From Thermoprotei archaeon (lineage in GTDB: Archaea; Thermoproteota; Thermoprotei; Thermofilales; B20-G17): DNA of 15,589 nt. The notes beneath the pieces were generated by a model. The model saw only the letters and a program-made list of their open reading frames with translations. It was not told the origin of the DNA and searched no databases. Positions 14,349-15,589 of the stretch are shown in pieces. The translations under genes and the position numbers were made by a program. The stretch spans positions 1 to 15,589 of the forward strand of contig QMRW01000015.1 in NCBI GenBank assembly GCA_003650785.1. Direction: 5' to 3'. Position 1 is the first letter of the stretch. Every line of letters begins with the position of its first letter.

Positions 14349-15558
14349 TCTTTCTCAACCCCTTTAAATGTTCCCATAGCATCTTCTCTAGGGTATCTAG
14401 TGGAATAGCGGGTATCTCTATTAGAGTAGACTTACCCCTTATGCCCTTTCCTGATTTCTCAGCTTCTATAATACCCATGTTTTTCAGGCTTTGAACATAC
14501 TCCCATATTTTAGTATGTCCTCTTGGACTTTCCCCTAACTGTTCACATATGACTTCATACATTTTTTCAGCATCTCCTAGTTTAATTCTCCTAAAGCCAG
14601 TCATCTTGAGCATTTTAGCTATTGCCATGAGTAGTATGGCTTCATGTAGTCTTAGTGCACTTATATCGGCACTAGTGGCTATTAGACTATCACTATATGC
14701 CTTTCTAACATGCTCTATACCTATTTCACTAGCTCCTTCCGCTTCAGCGTACTTACCAGCTCTCCATAGAGTTTCTAGTGCTAATCTTGCATCACCCTTT
14801 CCTCCTCGTTCATATCCTACGAGATCTCCTATGTGCTCTATGATACCCTCACCTATAGCCTCGGGATATAGAGCTTCTTCCTCAGTCACTCTAGCCCATA
14901 GAATATCGCATATTTGTGATGATGTATAGGGGTCGAACCTTATTATATTATGCTGAAGAGTACTCCTTACACTATCATCAAGTAAGTACATTGCTGAGAG
15001 ATCCCTCATTATAAATATGAAGTTCACTCTCTTGTGCTCATGAATAGCCTCATCTGAGATCCTAGATAGGTTATAGAGTGCATCTCCATCAGTGGCTCTT
15101 ATAAGATAATCCGCCTCGTCCAGAGTTAGTAGAAGATACTCATCTCTCTCTTCTAGCATATTACTCACTATACCGACTAATTCTTGAGATGAAAAGCCTC
15201 TAGGTGGTACCGGTAACTTGAGATCTCTAGCAGTTTTCCTCATTAGGAGGAAGAGTGATCTATTCTTATGACAGTTTACATGAACATAGTTGATCTTAAT
15301 ACCCTTCCTATCACCTATCTTTTTTATCTCCCTTCCGAAGTATTTGGCAACTGCTGTTTTTCCGGTACCAACTCTACCCGTGAGTATGATCTTCTGGGAT
15401 GTAGATCCAGGCTCGTTTATGAGGGGAGTAAACATGAGAGCTAACATTTTCAACTGTTGTTCTCTATGGGGTAGGTATGTGGGGACATAATCTACCTGAA
15501 GTCTCTCTTCATGCTTAAATATTTTAGACCTCCTATAGAGTATGTCCTCTAGCCCCAT
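14320..15558 (-). CDS. cdc6: Orc1/Cdc6 replication initiator, probably of the Orc1-2 (Cdc6-2) type
   Basis: An AAA+ origin-binding protein of 412 residues. It has the YVPTYLPHREQQLKML start (24-39), Walker A LTGRVGTGKTA (59-69), Walker B LLLTLDEADYL (142-152), a sensor 2 GDARLALETLWRAG segment (255-268), and a C-terminal winged helix (about 300-385) with LRLHEAILLMAIAKML and HTKIWEYVQSLKNMGII. The sensor 1 region, usually SND in Orc1-1 proteins, reads FIMRDLSAM with Arg185. From memory this matches the second archaeal paralogue group, proposed to modulate rather than fire origins; this is inference. I chose the ATG at 15558, preceded by GAGGGTGAG; a GTG at 15570 is equally possible. Archaeal origins often lie just upstream of such genes, but only 31 nt of upstream sequence are in the window. 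The winged-helix gene follows with overlap. Confidence 0.93.
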   Translation of the reverse strand: MGLEDILYRRSKIFKHEERLQVDYVPTYLPHREQQLKMLALMFTPLINEPGSTSQKIILTGRVGTGKTAVAKYFGREIKKIGDRKGIKINYVHVNCHKNRSLFLLMRKTARDLKLPVPPRGFSSQELVGIVSNMLEERDEYLLLTLDEADYLIRATDGDALYNLSRISDEAIHEHKRVNFIFIMRDLSAMYLLDDSVRSTLQHNIIRFDPYTSSQICDILWARVTEEEALYPEAIGEGIIEHIGDLVGYERGGKGDARLALETLWRAGKYAEAEGASEIGIEHVRKAYSDSLIATSADISALRLHEAILLMAIAKMLKMTGFRRIKLGDAEKMYEVICEQLGESPRGHTKIWEYVQSLKNMGIIEAEKSGKGIRGKSTLIEIPAIPLDTLEKMLWEHLKGLRKSGSRRRNVF

Positions 15559-15589
15559 ACTCACCCTCACTATTAAGTTTCAGCCACCC

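Noticed and set aside
15559..15589. Replication origin upstream of orc1/cdc6.
   Set aside because: Only 31 nt are available and they contain no visible origin recognition box; the origin, if present, would lie outside the window.
1..15589. High frequency of CTAG across the window.
   Set aside because: CTAG is rare in many prokaryotes but here it follows from the common codons CTA and AGx and from A/T-rich intergenic sequence; I did not count it against expectation.

Overview
The window looks like a chromosomal segment of a thermophilic archaeon, most likely of the Thermoproteota (crenarchaeal) side. The evidence is archaeal-type replication genes (adjacent clamp-loader small and large subunits, an Orc1/Cdc6 initiator), archaeal TATA boxes about 22-27 nt before start codons (leaderless genes), Arg codons almost all AGA/AGG, frequent ATA Ile codons, purine-rich coding strands and very tight packing. 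I cannot name the genus. No tRNA, rRNA, CRISPR array, insertion sequence or prophage is visible, and no gene-free stretch exceeds about 115 bases.

Layout. 1-915 (-): 5' part of an SLC41/MgtE-type divalent cation transporter running off the left edge. 1030-3815 (+): a cyclophilin-like (DUF369) protein and the carbamoyltransferase HypF. 3821-4831 (-): an unrecognised four-helix membrane protein with a long coiled coil, tail-to-tail with hypF. 4920-7045 (-): hypE then hypD, so three of the proteins that build the Fe(CN)2CO centre of [NiFe] hydrogenases are here; hypA, hypB, hypC and hydrogenase subunits are not. 7096-10233 (-): an apparent operon in the order URO-D-like protein, isoaspartyl peptidase/asparaginase, Gfo/Idh/MocA oxidoreductase, function unknown. 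10307-11779 (+): a secreted, repeat-containing, C-terminally anchored surface protein, divergent from that operon and apparently sharing its TATA box. 11887-14089 (+): rfcS and rfcL. 14073-15558 (-): orc1/cdc6 followed by a small winged-helix regulator that meets rfcL tail-to-tail with a 17-nt overlap.

The most interesting observation is that two unrelated genes, hypE and the surface protein, have unmistakable N-termini (the AHGAGGR motif; a signal peptide) encoded upstream of any in-frame ATG, GTG or TTG. In both, an ATT codon sits exactly where the protein should begin, 4-5 nt after a Shine-Dalgarno-like purine run. Either this organism uses AUU initiation, or both genes carry independent start-region indels. 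Standard gene calling would shorten hypE to a GTG at 6970 and the surface protein to a GTG at 10397, losing the ATP-site motif of one and the signal peptide of the other.
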